DNA of 64,000 bases from CAVWDI01 sp963793095 (GCA_963793095.1 CAWBYY010000003.1:1-64000); one strand, 5' to 3'; shown: positions 36,085 to 46,915, counted from the stretch's first letter. Numbers and translations: made by a program. The notes: generated by a model from the sequence alone, not told the origin.

Positions 36085-37848
36085 ATGATTACCTCACAAT
36101 TGACCACAGAATTTAGCTTGCCTCAGGAGAGCAATACCAACCGGAGCAGCGTCAGCAAATGGTTGTTGTCACATATTTTTCATTACTGGATTATTGTATT
36201 AATAATGTTTTTGGGAGCAGTCGGCAATGCGGGATTTGCAGCATTAATTCCGGTGTTGACTGGAAATGCATTTAATGCAGTTCTTGAATCACCTCCAAAC
36301 ATAAATGGATTAATTCAGATAACAATATTACTGGTTGTCAGCCAGATTGTACGCGGGGCGGTTCAATTTTCCAGGAACTTTGGGGCGGAACTGCTTGGTC
36401 AACGACTCGAACGTGATACCAGACATGAACTATACGTCAGCTTATTGGGAAAAAGTATGACTTTTCACAGTCTCCAGCCTGTTGGAGATACAATGGCAAG
36501 GGCGACTAATGATGTCAGGGAAGTAAATCTGATGCTAAATCCTGGCATTAATCTTGTTATAGGTTCAGCCATTTTTTTGTTCATGCCGTTGATCATTGCC
36601 CCCAGATACCACCCATCGCTCATATTGACTCCAGCCATTTTTATCATCATCTACTACATTGCAATCTGGCAGTATCTCCATGAATTAAGTCCTGTAACCA
36701 CAAAAGTTAGACAATCGTTTGGAAAATTGAATACAAGACTGGCAGAGGCGATTGATGGAATTGAAACGGTTAAAGGGATGTCTCAGGAAGAAAGGGAGGT
36801 TGAGCGGTTTGGAGAAAATGCTCTGACTTATCGCAATGCTTATGTTCGCCAGGGAGATATTGAAGCCCGTTTTGTCCCTTTGTTAATGATTGGTTTTGCA
36901 AGTGCCGCCGCGCTGCTGCATGCGATTATTCTTTACCAGGAAGGTCTGATAAATGTCGGGGATGTGGTGGCTTACTTTGGTTTAATCCAACTATTTCGAT
37001 TTCCATCATTTATATCGCTTTTTGCTTTTTCCCAGGTATCTTCAGGCTTTGCAGGTGCGAAAAGAATACTGGAATTAATTAACCGCCGCAATGATTTGGA
37101 TCAAAACCTTACAGGTTACAGCGGGCCGATGAAAGGGGAAATTGAATTTCGAAATGTGAGTTTCGAATACAAAAAGGGCGAGAAGGTTCTTGACAATATA
37201 TCATTCAAAGTTAAAAAGGGAAGGACAGTCGCAATTGTTGGTCAAACCGGTTCAGGAAAGACTACGCTTACGAAATTAGTGAATAGAACTTACGACACGA
37301 CCAAAGGGGAGGTTTTGGTCGATGGTGTTAATGTTCGAGACTGGAACCTTGAATTTTTGAGAAAATCGATATCAAATATTGAACAGGATGTTTTCTTATT
37401 CACGCGCAGTGTATCTGAAAATATAACTTTCAGTTCGCCAGAATCATCCGAGGCTGAATACCAGGAAGCTGCGGTTGAAGCACAGGCGCACGAGTTCATA
37501 AACCGTCTTGAAAATGGCTATGATACAGTGATTGGAGAACGGGGGATCACTCTTTCTGGTGGTGAGCGTCAGCGGATTGCAATCGCCAGGGCTTTATTAA
37601 CTGATCCTCAAATACTGGTCCTGGATGACTCAACCAGCGCAATTGATAGCGCAACCGAAGATAAAATTCAGCAAGCGATCTTTAAAGCTGCAAAGGGGCG
37701 AACTACTTTAATCATCACGCACAGGTTGTCTCAGATCAGGTGGGCGGATTTAATCCTGTTAATGCGAAATGGAAAACTGACCGAGAGCGGTACACATCAC
37801 GAATTGATGCAATCATCGAAAATATATCGCAGCCTTTTTAGAGATTAA
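36085..37848 (+). CDS. ABC exporter subunit (degenerate ATP-site half)
   Basis: This 587-residue half-transporter has six membrane helices (residues 25-320) and an ATPase domain: Walker A GQTGSGKTT near 386, canonical signature LSGGERQRIAIARA, Walker B ending VLDDSTSAID, where Asp replaces the catalytic Glu, and the ITHRLSQ H-loop. The next gene, three bases downstream, is the partner with a catalytic Glu but an altered signature. Together they form a heterodimeric exporter with one degenerate site, as in TM287/288 and BmrCD-type pumps. Cargo unknown; drugs or lipids are the usual candidates. Confidence 0.9.
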   Translation: MITSQLTTEFSLPQESNTNRSSVSKWLLSHIFHYWIIVLIMFLGAVGNAGFAALIPVLTGNAFNAVLESPPNINGLIQITILLVVSQIVRGAVQFSRNFGAELLGQRLERDTRHELYVSLLGKSMTFHSLQPVGDTMARATNDVREVNLMLNPGINLVIGSAIFLFMPLIIAPRYHPSLILTPAIFIIIYYIAIWQYLHELSPVTTKVRQSFGKLNTRLAEAIDGIETVKGMSQEEREVERFGENALTYRNAYVRQGDIEARFVPLLMIGFASAAALLHAIILYQEGLINVGDVVAYFGLIQLFRFPSFISLFAFSQVSSGFAGAKRILELINRRNDLDQNLTGYSGPMKGEIEFRNVSFEYKKGEKVLDNISFKVKKGRTVAIVGQTGSGKTTLTKLVNRTYDTTKGEVLVDGVNVRDWNLEFLRKSISNIEQDVFLFTRSVSENITFSSPESSEAEYQEAAVEAQAHEFINRLENGYDTVIGERGITLSGGERQRIAIARALLTDPQILVLDDSTSAIDSATEDKIQQAIFKAAKGRTTLIITHRLSQIRWADLILLMRNGKLTESGTHHELMQSSKIYRSLFRD

Positions 37849-37851
37849 AGT

Positions 37852-39672
37852 ATGGGATTTTTTTCCGGTTTAGATATAGAAAATTACGATCGGCAGTATG
37901 ATGATCGCCAGTTAGTAAAAAGAACTGCTGGTTATTTCTTACCTTACAAAGTAAAGATAGTCATTGTAACCTTGCTGTTGTTGGTGATTGCTATTGCAGG
38001 CGCGGCCACTCCACTTTTAATTGCTAAAGGCTTTGATGCCCTGGAAGGAGATATTTCAAATTCTGAAGTACTGCTCATATGCAGCGCTGTACTGGCAGCA
38101 GGGCTTATTGTCTGGCTTGCCAATTTGCACCGACGTCGGATAGCAGTAAGAATTGTAGGAGATATTGTATATAAACTGCGCATTGATTCCTTCAAAGCTT
38201 CAATTGGACATGACCTCTCTTTTTTTGATACATATCAATCGGGAAAAATTGTTTCAAGGATTACTTCTGATACTCAAGAATTTGGCCAGACGGTTGTGTT
38301 GATAACCGATTTATTCGCCCAAATCATTCAGGCGTTTATACTCGGAATAATTCTGATTAATATCAACCTGCGCCTTTCACTGTACTTGTTTGCCTTTCTA
38401 CCAATCTTATTTATTACAGCGTTAGGATTTCGGCGGTTAGCCCGCCAGGTTACCCGCAGAGGCATGAGAGCGATGGCTAATGTTAACTCTGCAATAAAGG
38501 AAACAGTAAGCGGAATTATTGTCGCAAAAAATTTCAGGCAGGAAAATCGTATTTATGAAGAATTTGATGTCATCAATCAACAATCGTACCGCGTGAATGT
38601 CCAGCGGGGTTTGGTTCTTTCATCGGTTTTTCCTGTGCTTACTGTCCTGGGTGGGATCGCAACAGCATCTCTGGTTTATGCCGGGGGTATTAGTGTTGTT
38701 GCCGGGTTGATCACAGCCGGAGCGTGGTTTTTATTTTTACAAAGTTTAGACCTTTTCTTTTTCCCGGTGCTCAATTTATCTGCTTTTTGGGCTCAGGTGC
38801 AGTCAGGGCTTTCTGCAACAGAAAGAGTTTATGCCCTAATAGATGCTGAATCAAATGTTGTCCAAAAAGATCGTGTTCCCGTTCAAAGTCTCCATGGAGA
38901 GATCAGCTTTGAAAATCTATGTTTTCGATATTCAGAAAAGGAAATTGTTCTGGATGGTTTTAACCTCAAAATATCACCGGGAGAAACGATCGCACTCGTT
39001 GGACATACGGGGGCTGGAAAATCCTCGATCGCCAAGCTTATAGCAAGGTTTTATGAATTTCAGGAAGGCAATTTGTTGATCGACGGCATGGATATCAGAA
39101 CGTTAAATCTGAGGGAATACCGGTCCCAATTGGGAATTGTCTCGCAAATCCCTTTCCTGTTTTCAGGTTCAGTTCTTGAAAATATCTGCTATGCATGTCC
39201 GGGGGAAGATGTCCTCGAATACGTGGAGAATATCTCCCAAAAAATTGATGGTGGACAATGGCTGGAGTCCCTACCAAATGGTCTGGACACTGAGGCAGGT
39301 GAAAGAGGTTCTCAATTATCAATGGGGCAACGCCAACTTGTGGCTTTATTAAGGGTTCTGGTACAGAAACCCAGCATCTTCATTTTAGATGAAGCCACAG
39401 CGAGCATCGATCCATTTACTGAGTGGCAAATTCAACAGGCCCTTAATCTGATTCTTAAAGATACAACGAGCGTGATCATCGCTCACCGGCTTTCAACAAT
39501 CCGGGCTGCTGACCGGATTATTGTGCTGGAGAATGGGGTTATTATTGAAGAAGGTAATCATGAGAAGTTGCTGGAAGAAGGAGGAGCGTATGCATCCTTA
39601 TATAACACATATTTTCGCCATCAGAGCCTGGCTTATGTTGAAGAATTGAAAAAACTTGCTGTGGAAAAATAA
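37852..39672 (+). CDS. ABC exporter subunit (catalytic-Glu half)
   Basis: This 606-residue partner of the preceding gene has six membrane helices, Walker A GHTGAGKSS near 383, an altered signature LSMGQRQLVALLRV, Walker B FILDEATASID with catalytic Glu, and IAHRLST. The combination of its degenerate signature with the partner's Walker B Asp is the pattern expected of one inactive composite site and one active site. Co-translation with the preceding gene is likely from the three-base gap. It is convergent with uppP. Confidence 0.9.
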   Translation: MGFFSGLDIENYDRQYDDRQLVKRTAGYFLPYKVKIVIVTLLLLVIAIAGAATPLLIAKGFDALEGDISNSEVLLICSAVLAAGLIVWLANLHRRRIAVRIVGDIVYKLRIDSFKASIGHDLSFFDTYQSGKIVSRITSDTQEFGQTVVLITDLFAQIIQAFILGIILININLRLSLYLFAFLPILFITALGFRRLARQVTRRGMRAMANVNSAIKETVSGIIVAKNFRQENRIYEEFDVINQQSYRVNVQRGLVLSSVFPVLTVLGGIATASLVYAGGISVVAGLITAGAWFLFLQSLDLFFFPVLNLSAFWAQVQSGLSATERVYALIDAESNVVQKDRVPVQSLHGEISFENLCFRYSEKEIVLDGFNLKISPGETIALVGHTGAGKSSIAKLIARFYEFQEGNLLIDGMDIRTLNLREYRSQLGIVSQIPFLFSGSVLENICYACPGEDVLEYVENISQKIDGGQWLESLPNGLDTEAGERGSQLSMGQRQLVALLRVLVQKPSIFILDEATASIDPFTEWQIQQALNLILKDTTSVIIAHRLSTIRAADRIIVLENGVIIEEGNHEKLLEEGGAYASLYNTYFRHQSLAYVEELKKLAVEK

Positions 39673-39694
39673 ATAAAAACGCCTGATTGATCTC

Positions 39695-40519
39695 TCAGTA
39701 ATTATTTAGATATAAGATAAAAATGACAATACTGAGGGCGGTACAGTATAGAATGAATATTGTCAGCTTATTTTTAACCAGATACTTCAATAACCAGCGA
39801 ATCGCTATGTAACCTACAACAGTTGAGGAAATAAAGCCTGGTATAAAAGTTGGAATTATAAGGTAGAAATCGGGCAACTGCAGCAGATCATACATTGCGC
39901 TCAGACCGGCTGCCAGCATAATTGGAACCGACATTAAGAATGCGAATCTTGCTGATGCTGGTCGTTTAAGATCGCGAATCATCCCAGCAGAAATAGTCGC
40001 ACCTGAGCGAGACACGCCGGGGAATAGGGCGAGAACCTGAAAGAGACCTATCCATAAAGAATCCAACCAGGTTATCTGGTTTAATTTTTTAGTTCTTTTT
40101 CCGGACAATTCTGCCAGTAATAACAATCCCGCCGTCAAGGGCAGTGAAACAGCCACCATTATCGGGTTGGCAAATGCCAGTTTTACTAAACCTTCGAGCA
40201 AAATACCAATCAAACCTGCTGGTATTGTCGAAATTAAAAGCAGCCATCCCAGACGTGATTGTTCTGAATACGAAGGTGATTTTGTAATTATGCTTACCCA
40301 GAGAGCTTTACCAATTTCTATTAAATCGTTCCGGAAATAAAGTATTAAGGAAATCAAAGAAGAGACCTGCAGCAGTACATTAAAAATAAAAGCCTCGGTT
40401 TCCGGTATTTCCCAACCAAATATATATGGTGCAATAACAAGATGTCCTGAACTCGAAATTGGTAAAAATTCTGTTAAGCCTTGAATAATTCCAAGGATGA
40501 TGGATTGGATGACCGTCAT
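39695..40519 (-). CDS. uppP: Undecaprenyl-diphosphatase (BacA type)
   Basis: UppP removes one phosphate from undecaprenyl diphosphate, recycling the lipid carrier of cell wall and polysaccharide synthesis, and confers bacitracin tolerance. The 274-residue membrane protein has about eight helices and both inverted-repeat signatures: QGLTEFLPISSSGHLVI near the start and FPGVSRSGATISAGM in the middle, with the catalytic Glu, Ser and Arg. AAGGTAAG precedes the ATG. It lies 11 nt downstream of tgt on the same strand, so the two probably share a transcript. Confidence 0.95.
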   Translation of the reverse strand: MTVIQSIILGIIQGLTEFLPISSSGHLVIAPYIFGWEIPETEAFIFNVLLQVSSLISLILYFRNDLIEIGKALWVSIITKSPSYSEQSRLGWLLLISTIPAGLIGILLEGLVKLAFANPIMVAVSLPLTAGLLLLAELSGKRTKKLNQITWLDSLWIGLFQVLALFPGVSRSGATISAGMIRDLKRPASARFAFLMSVPIMLAAGLSAMYDLLQLPDFYLIIPTFIPGFISSTVVGYIAIRWLLKYLVKNKLTIFILYCTALSIVIFILYLNNY

Positions 40520-40530
40520 GGATGTTGAGC

Positions 40531-41643
40531 TTACCTTGAATCTGCCTGGAATTCTTTCACAAACGCATCTAATCTGGAATCAAGAATAGCGTTGCGAATC
40601 TCGCGAACCAATACCAACAAAGTATGGATATTATGAATCGAAAGTAATGTAGCGGAGAGAATTTCTTTTACTTTTATCAAGTGTCTCAAATATGCACGGC
40701 TGAAATTTGAACATGTGTAGCAAGAACAGGTTTCATCGATTGGTTTTTGATCATGGGTGAATTCCGCATTCACAAGGTTGAGGCGTCCAGATCTTAACAT
40801 AGCTGAATTATGTCTTGCTAACCTTGTAGGTAGTACACAATCGAACATGTCGACGCCGAGCAGAACAGCGCTGACTATATCCTCTGGAGTTCCAACACCC
40901 ATCAGATAGCGCGGTTTATCAGGCGAAAGGATGTCTGTAACAACCTTAAGGGATTCTTTCATCTCCTCTTTTGTTTCTCCAACTGAGAGCCCTCCGATCG
41001 CATTGCCAAAAAAATCTAATGATGAGATGTATTCGGCGGATTCATTTCTAAGATCTGGAAAGATACCTCCTTGAACGATACCAAACATAACCTGGTCGGG
41101 TCTCTTCTTTGCCATAAGGCAGCGTTCTGCCCATTTATGGGTCCTATCCATTGCCTGACAGTTGTAATCGTAATCATATGGAGGAGAGCATTCATCGAAC
41201 GCCATAATAATATCAGCGCCTAATTTTTCCTGGATTTCTACCGCCTTCTCAGGTGAAAGAAATTGATCTGAACCGTCTAAATGGCTCTTGAAGATGACAC
41301 CATCTTCACATATGGACCTTGACGATGCTAATGAGAATACTTGAAATCCGCCTGAATCTGTCAAAATTGGTCTGTCCCAACTCATAAATTTATGTAATCC
41401 GCCGAGTTCCGCTATCAGCGTTTCTCCCGGACGGAGGGATAAATGGTAAGTGTTTGCGAGAATTAATTGGGAATTTATTTCTAGAAGTTGTGCCGGCGTT
41501 AGCGCTTTTACACTCCCCTGAGTCCCAACCGGCGCAAAAACAGGAGTTAATATTTCCCCATGGGGAGTATGCAAAACACCAGCCCTTGAACCATTATGGG
41601 CTTTGATAATCTCAAACGAAAAATATCCGCTTTTTTTTGGCAT
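40531..41643 (-). CDS. tgt: Queuine tRNA-guanine transglycosylase
   Basis: Tgt exchanges the wobble guanine of tRNAs for Asp, Asn, His and Tyr with preQ1 on the way to queuosine. The 370-residue protein has ILTDSGGFQVFSLA (proton-shuttling Asp), GGLSVGE, the nucleophile region GVDMFDCVLPTRLARH, and a C-terminal zinc motif C-S-C-Y-T-C with a later His. Length and motifs are standard. It heads the tgt-uppP pair and is divergent from the aminotransferase gene. No other queuosine genes are in the window. Confidence 0.95.
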   Translation of the reverse strand: MPKKSGYFSFEIIKAHNGSRAGVLHTPHGEILTPVFAPVGTQGSVKALTPAQLLEINSQLILANTYHLSLRPGETLIAELGGLHKFMSWDRPILTDSGGFQVFSLASSRSICEDGVIFKSHLDGSDQFLSPEKAVEIQEKLGADIIMAFDECSPPYDYDYNCQAMDRTHKWAERCLMAKKRPDQVMFGIVQGGIFPDLRNESAEYISSLDFFGNAIGGLSVGETKEEMKESLKVVTDILSPDKPRYLMGVGTPEDIVSAVLLGVDMFDCVLPTRLARHNSAMLRSGRLNLVNAEFTHDQKPIDETCSCYTCSNFSRAYLRHLIKVKEILSATLLSIHNIHTLLVLVREIRNAILDSRLDAFVKEFQADSR

Positions 41644-41850
41644 TAGTATAAGTTATAAATGTAAAATATTGTTCAGAACCGAAGGGCGATTATAACCTTT
41701 TTTATACCGCCGTGCTATAATCGAGCCGAGCGGGAAATGAGAAACATTGGAGTATAATGCTTTGGCTTTTTTGTTATATGCACAATGTTGTAGAAAAAAT
41801 TTCATGAATCCACTGTTCAGAACAAATCCAATAAACTGAGGAGAAATTTT
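41644..41850. promoter_or_regulatory. Divergent intergenic region with -10-like boxes before the aminotransferase
   Basis: TATAAT occurs at 41716-41721 and again at 41753-41758, each without a convincing -35 match at standard spacing. TGAGGAGAAA near 41838-41847 is the ribosome binding site of the aminotransferase. Promoter assignments here are weak. Confidence 0.4.
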
Positions 41851-43185
41851 ATGGGTACCTTAAATATACCGGGTCCAAATGCCAGTAATCTTATCGAACG
41901 TGATCACAAGGTTATATCAAGATCATACCCGCGTGCATATCCATTTGTTATGGATCACGGGAAAGGTGTAGAGGTCTGGGATGTTGATGGAAACAGATTT
42001 TTAGATTTTGCCGCTGGAATTGCAGTTGTTGCAACCGGGCACTGCCATCCTTTTGTAGTGAAATCAATCCAGGAACAGGCTGAAAAGTTTCTTCATATTT
42101 CCTGCGATTTTTATCATGAGAAGTGGATACAGCTGGCGGAAAAGATACATAGCATCGCTCCCTTCTCAGAGGATGCAGTATCTTTTATGTGCAACTCAGG
42201 AGCGGAAAGTGTTGAAGCCGCTATTAAATTAGCCCGCTACCATACCGGCAGGACTTAATTTATCGGTTTCCATGGCGCCTTTCATGGTCGCACTCTAGGG
42301 GCGATTACTTTTACGGCAAGCAAACCTGTGTATAAACATGGTTTCTTTCCTTTGATGAATGGGGTTGTGCATGTCCCGTATCCTGATCCTTATAGGCCAG
42401 TGTTAATTTCTTCTCCGGGTGAAAAATATGGTGAGACAATAGTGAGGTATATTGAAGAACAGGTGTTGGAAAGATTACTGCCTCCTGAAGATGTAGCTGG
42501 TATTATTGTCGAACCGATCCTTGGAGAAGGCGGCTATGTTGTACCTGAGGATAGTTTCTTCCCGGCTCTGCGAGATTTGTGTGATCGTTTCGGAATTTTA
42601 TTGATTGCCGACGAAGTACAATCTGGTGTAGGTCGAAGCGGAAAATGGTGGGCAATAGAACACTTTGGTGTCGAACCCGACATCGTTTGCTCTGCCAAGG
42701 GTATCGCTTCGGGTTTGCCTTTAGGGATTACCTTTGCAAAGAAATCCATTGTGGATTGGCCTAAAGGCGCCCACGGCAATACCTACGGTGGGAATCCGAT
42801 TTCATGTTCAGCTGCCCTTGCGACCTTAGATTTAATTGAAACTGAATATCTGGAAAATGCCATAAAAGCAGGAGAATATGCAAAAAGCAAGGCAGAGGAA
42901 TTATTTTTCCAATATCCCTGTGTCGGTGATATTCGGGGCAAAGGTTTTATGATTGGAATTGAATTTGTAGAGAATAGGGAAACCAAAAAACCAGCCTCAG
43001 ATCTTAGTGAATCTATTATACAAAATGCATTCAAACGTGGATTACTTTTGCTGGGTTGTGGAAAGAGTACAATTCGGATCGCGCCACCGCTTTGTGTGAC
43101 CTTCCAGGAGATTGATGAAGCCTTTCAGATTCTGGATAGTTCAATAAAAGTAAGTCTCGGGGAGCTAACTGAGTTTGCTGCCTGA
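41851..43185 (+). CDS. Class III aminotransferase (acetylornithine/4-aminobutyrate type) with internal TAA stop
   Basis: PLP-dependent transfer of a terminal amino group is expected; ornithine, GABA or lysine are possible donors. The reading frame is continuous for 444 codons except for TAA at 42256-42258, between YHTGRT and FIGFHGAFHGRTLG, both conserved parts of the family. The PLP lysine lies in CSAKGIASGLPLG, and the binding Asp in LLIADEVQSGVGR. One A-to-T change of a Lys codon would produce the stop. As written, a 135-residue fragment is made, with a possible restart at ATG 42328. Given the many single-base breaks in this window, an error or a recent mutation is likely. The end overlaps the start of the histidine kinase. 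Confidence 0.85.
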
Positions 43186-44753
43186 TCTAAGAGTCCGCCA
43201 GCGAGATTATTTACTCGAAATCCTGCGCGCCATAACTCAGGAACTTGATTTAGATAAAGTTCTGGCGGCGGATTCTTTATATATCGGTTGAGATGCTGGC
43301 AGGCCAGGCCGGTCTGATTGCCCTAAGAGAGGATCAGCAGGGATGGACTGTGGCAGTCTCTCAGGGGATCCCGGATATATTCCTTGTAAGAATCAATAAG
43401 CTGCTATCTAACGTCGCACTAGGTCAGGACCCGGCGAGGGTTGAACTGCCTGAAATAAATCGGTTGTTGCAGGGATTAACCAGAGCTGCAAGTCTGGGTT
43501 TATTAACTGGTGTGGGATTGCCATTAATTGCCCAAAATCAGGTTGTTGGTGTTTTGTTTATCTTCAGGAATTACAGGGGAAGTTTTTCAAAAAACGACAC
43601 AGCGCTTTTACAGAGCTTCGCAGACCAGGCTGCAGTTGCTGTCCAGAATGCCAAATTGTACACCCAGTTACTGTATGAGGGGCGGCGTATGTCCGCTCTA
43701 TTGGATTCTGTTGCAGATGGTATTTTTATATTATCTGCAGACAAACATATCGAAAGATGTAATCGAGCAATGGCCCGGCTGGTAGGAGTGACCGTAGAAG
43801 AAATTATTGGCGAATCCCATGATCGATTTCTTCAATGGGCTGAAATCAAAGTAGGCATGACTCTAGAGCAAGCTGAAGCGGGAGGCTGGCCGTTAACCCC
43901 CAATGCGACTCTGTATATTGAAGGAGATTTAAAAAGAACAGTTAACTCACCTTTACCGGTTGGTATAACCTATGCCCCTCTATTTTCAGTTGAGGGAAAC
44001 CTGATCAACATTATCGCCTCAGTTCGGGATATCACTCATTTCAGGGAAGCGGACGAAATTAAAAGCACCTTTATTTCCGTGATAAGTCATGAACTGCGGA
44101 CTCCAGTTGCACTGATCAAAGGATATGTAGGCACTTTAAGAAGGGATGATGCGTCATGGGATCGGGCAGTGGTGCAGGATAGTCTGGAGGTTATTGAAGA
44201 AGAAGCAGACCGCTTGACTGAACTGATTGATAATTTACTGGATGCATCCCGACTGCAGGCTGGCGCCCTTTCGATAAATTTGTCAGAGGTTGAATTGGAT
44301 TCTCTGGCTGAAAGAATTGCAGATAGGTTTCAGACCCAATCAGAGATCCACGAGGTCTCGGTCAGGTTTAAAGAAAATTTTCCGATAATACTTGGCGACG
44401 AAAATCGCCTTGAGCAGGTTATATCCAATTTAATTTCTAATGCAATCAAGTATTCCCCGAAAGGAGGGAAGATATTGATTGAGGGAAATTATATCCCTGG
44501 ACAGGTGATCGTTTGTGTTAACGATGAAGGTCCGGGCATCGCAGCAAATGATATACCTTATATTTTTGATCGTTTCTATCGTGCTGACCAGGCCTCTAAA
44601 ACAACTAAAGGCGCCGGCCTGGGTCTATATCTGGCGCGTGCAGTTGTCGAAGCACATGGCGGCAGGATCTGGATTGATCCAAGCCCCCAGAATGGAGCAA
44701 GGGTTTGTTTTTCACTCCCAAGAGATTTGGACGACCGTAAAAATATTTTATAA
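43175..44753 (+). CDS. Soluble histidine kinase (GAF-PAS-HisKA-HATPase), frameshifted near 43271
   Basis: Starting at TTG 43175, the frame reads an N-terminal GAF domain, is interrupted by one extra G in GGCGGCGG (about 43265-43271), and continues from ILYISVEMLAG. After correction the protein has about 525 residues: GAF (10-170), PAS (about 185-300), HisKA with phospho-acceptor His in SVISHELRTPVALIKGY, and HATPase with N box NLISNAIKYSP, G1 DEGPGIA and G2 KGAGLGLYLAR. No membrane segment is seen, so it senses a cytoplasmic signal. No response regulator lies beside it. The start overlaps the aminotransferase by 11 nt, suggesting coupling. A TTG start is inferred, since an in-frame stop lies just upstream. 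Confidence 0.85.
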
Positions 44754-44764
44754 TCGGAGTTTTT

Positions 44765-46105
44765 ATGACAAAAACCAGTATTGCATGCCCAAATTGCCGG
44801 CAATCAATTGTTGCAGAAATCGACAGGTTATTTGATGTAAATGAAGATTTAACCGCAAGGCAGAGATTACTCTCTGGTGTTTTTAATATAGTCAATTGCC
44901 CGTACTGTGGATTCAAGGGTCAGGCATCCACTCCGATTGTGTATCACGATCCTGAAAAGGAACTGTTATTGACTTATATTCCACCAGATATCAATATCCC
45001 TCATAATGAACAGGAAAGAGTAATCGGAGCGATGATAAACCAGATAACCAACCGGCTCCCTCAAGAGAAGAGGAAGGGATATTTATTGCAGCCACAATCG
45101 ACTTTAACACTTCAGGGATTAATTGAAAGGGTTCTGGAAGCCGAAGGTATAACCAGGGAGATGATTCAGGCTCAACAGGATAAATTGAAGTTAATTCAAC
45201 GGCTCGCCGAGCTGGAAAACACGGATTTATTAAATGAGCTGATAAAAGAGGAAGATAATAACATCGATGCCGAATTCTTGGTGATTCTGCACAGGCTTAC
45301 CGAGGCTGCTGCTGCAAGCGGTGATGAAGAAACTGCCGATCGCCTAAATCACATCCTGGAATTAGTTCTGGAAACCTCTACTTTTGGCAAACAGGTCAAA
45401 TCACAATCAGAAGAGATGGAAGCAGCCATGGCTGATCTTCGGGAGGCCGGCGATGAATTGAGCCGGGAGAAGGTACTTGAACTTGTATTAAAAGCGCCAA
45501 ATGAAACCAGATTGCGTGCATTGGTTAACCTTGCACGACCGATTATGGACTATTCATTCTTCCTTTTGTTGAGTGAGCGGATTGACAGAGCAAGAGGCGA
45601 AGGCAGAACACGGCTTATCGAATTGAGAAATGATTTGATTGAAATGACTCAAGAGTATGATAAACAGCTTGAAGCAATTATTGTTGAGAAACGGCGATTA
45701 ATTGAAGAAATTCTCTCTTCTCCGGATGTTAATTCAGCAATGGTAAAAGCATTGCCAGTTGTTGACGAGTTATTTCTCAGCGAACTTAATCAGGAATTGG
45801 AATTGGCCCGAAAAAGGAGCGACCTGGCTGAAATTGAAAAATTGAATTCAATGCTGGATATCATCAGGGAAGCAAGTGCGCCACCTCAGGAGTTTGAATT
45901 AATTGAAGAGCTCTTACAGGCCAGAGACAGTATAGAGCGCCAGAAAATACTTCAAGAACATGCTGAAGAAATTACACCTGAATTTTCGAGTATATTGTCG
46001 AATGTAGTAATGCAAACACAGGAAGGCAACAACAAAGAATTCGCTGATAGAATTTCAGAGCTCTATCGTGAGGTTCTTCGATTTTCGATGGCAAGGAATA
46101 TGTGA
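44765..46105 (+). CDS. CpXC domain protein with long helical C-terminus
   Basis: This 446-residue protein starts with a CpXC zinc-ribbon-like domain: CPNC at residues 8-11 and CPYC at 45-48. The remainder is rich in Glu, Leu, Arg and Ala and looks almost entirely helical or coiled coil. The CpXC domain has no established function. The gene follows the histidine kinase by 11 nt, so the two are probably one transcript and may work in one pathway. It is convergent with the FHA regulator. GAAAAC (46104-46109) and GTTTTC (46134-46139) between the two stops could act as a weak bidirectional terminator. Confidence 0.8.
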   Translation: MTKTSIACPNCRQSIVAEIDRLFDVNEDLTARQRLLSGVFNIVNCPYCGFKGQASTPIVYHDPEKELLLTYIPPDINIPHNEQERVIGAMINQITNRLPQEKRKGYLLQPQSTLTLQGLIERVLEAEGITREMIQAQQDKLKLIQRLAELENTDLLNELIKEEDNNIDAEFLVILHRLTEAAAASGDEETADRLNHILELVLETSTFGKQVKSQSEEMEAAMADLREAGDELSREKVLELVLKAPNETRLRALVNLARPIMDYSFFLLLSERIDRARGEGRTRLIELRNDLIEMTQEYDKQLEAIIVEKRRLIEEILSSPDVNSAMVKALPVVDELFLSELNQELELARKRSDLAEIEKLNSMLDIIREASAPPQEFELIEELLQARDSIERQKILQEHAEEITPEFSSILSNVVMQTQEGNNKEFADRISELYREVLRFSMARNM

Positions 46106-46118
46106 AAACTCTTCGGTA

Positions 46119-46850
46119 TTAATTGAGTGGAGGGTTTTCTAATCTTAATCCGTGCCCACGGACTGTTATGATGTAATCATGCTCTGGATCTAATGAGGAG
46201 ATCCTATCTCTTAACCGCCGAACAAGTGCATCCAATGCCTGCATTGACACTTCAAGGGCTTGACTTTCGCCCCAGATGGTCGTTATGAGGTCAAATCTGG
46301 ATACCACTTGACCTTGATTAATATACAACTGCTCTAATAATCCGAACTGCGCCAGAGAGAGTGGTGGAGTGATCTCAACTTCAACGAGATTATTATTTTT
46401 ATCTTTGGTGTGGATCCATACTCGCTTAGCGCTCCTGTCCAGTCGAAGTCGCCTGGTTGTTTCTAATGAAGGTAACTTTTCATTCTGACCGGATGTGACC
46501 AGATTTATTTGTCGAGAATCTAATGGAAGTGTAGCGTCGGAACTGACAAATACTAATTGTTGTGCAAAAGCAATCATTACAACATCCCCATCCTTAAGCA
46601 CAACTTGCTCACTAATTCTCTGTCCATTTAAATGGGTGCCATTTTTGCTTTTTAAATCTTCAAGAATAATCCCTTCTGCTGTGGAAAGGACTTTCGCATG
46701 GTGCCTGGAGACCTGTCTGTCAGATATCACAATATCGCAGTTCTGTTCCCTCCCCAGGAGCAATTCCCGATCCAATGTCCATCGTTTACCGGATAAAGGA
46801 CCGGATTGCGCTATTAGAATTGCTGATTCTTCTCGAGTATTCATAAACAA
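46119..46850 (-). CDS. FHA-domain winged-helix transcription regulator
   Basis: The N-terminal 100 residues are a forkhead-associated domain (LLLGREQNCDIVISDRQVSRHHAKVL, then SKNGTHLNG), which binds phosphothreonine peptides. The C-terminal 100 residues are an OmpR/PhoB-type winged helix (LAQFGLLEQLYINQGQVVSRFDL through VRRLRDRISSL and ITVRGHGLRLE). No receiver domain is present. The gene is divergent from a Ser/Thr kinase with a 65-nt gap, so phosphorylation by that kinase probably controls DNA binding, as with EmbR and PknH in mycobacteria, though the domain order is reversed here. Confidence 0.87.
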   Translation of the reverse strand: MFMNTREESAILIAQSGPLSGKRWTLDRELLLGREQNCDIVISDRQVSRHHAKVLSTAEGIILEDLKSKNGTHLNGQRISEQVVLKDGDVVMIAFAQQLVFVSSDATLPLDSRQINLVTSGQNEKLPSLETTRRLRLDRSAKRVWIHTKDKNNNLVEVEITPPLSLAQFGLLEQLYINQGQVVSRFDLITTIWGESQALEVSMQALDALVRRLRDRISSLDPEHDYIITVRGHGLRLENPPLN

Positions 46851-46915
46851 TCAATATGGTGAGTATAATAACATATACGAAATTTTTATACCAAAAATAT
46901 TTATAGTGAAATGTG

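Noticed and set aside
42256..42258. Programmed stop readthrough or unusual amino acid at TAA
   Set aside because: TAA is not used for selenocysteine or pyrrolysine and no supporting context is seen; a point change is simpler.
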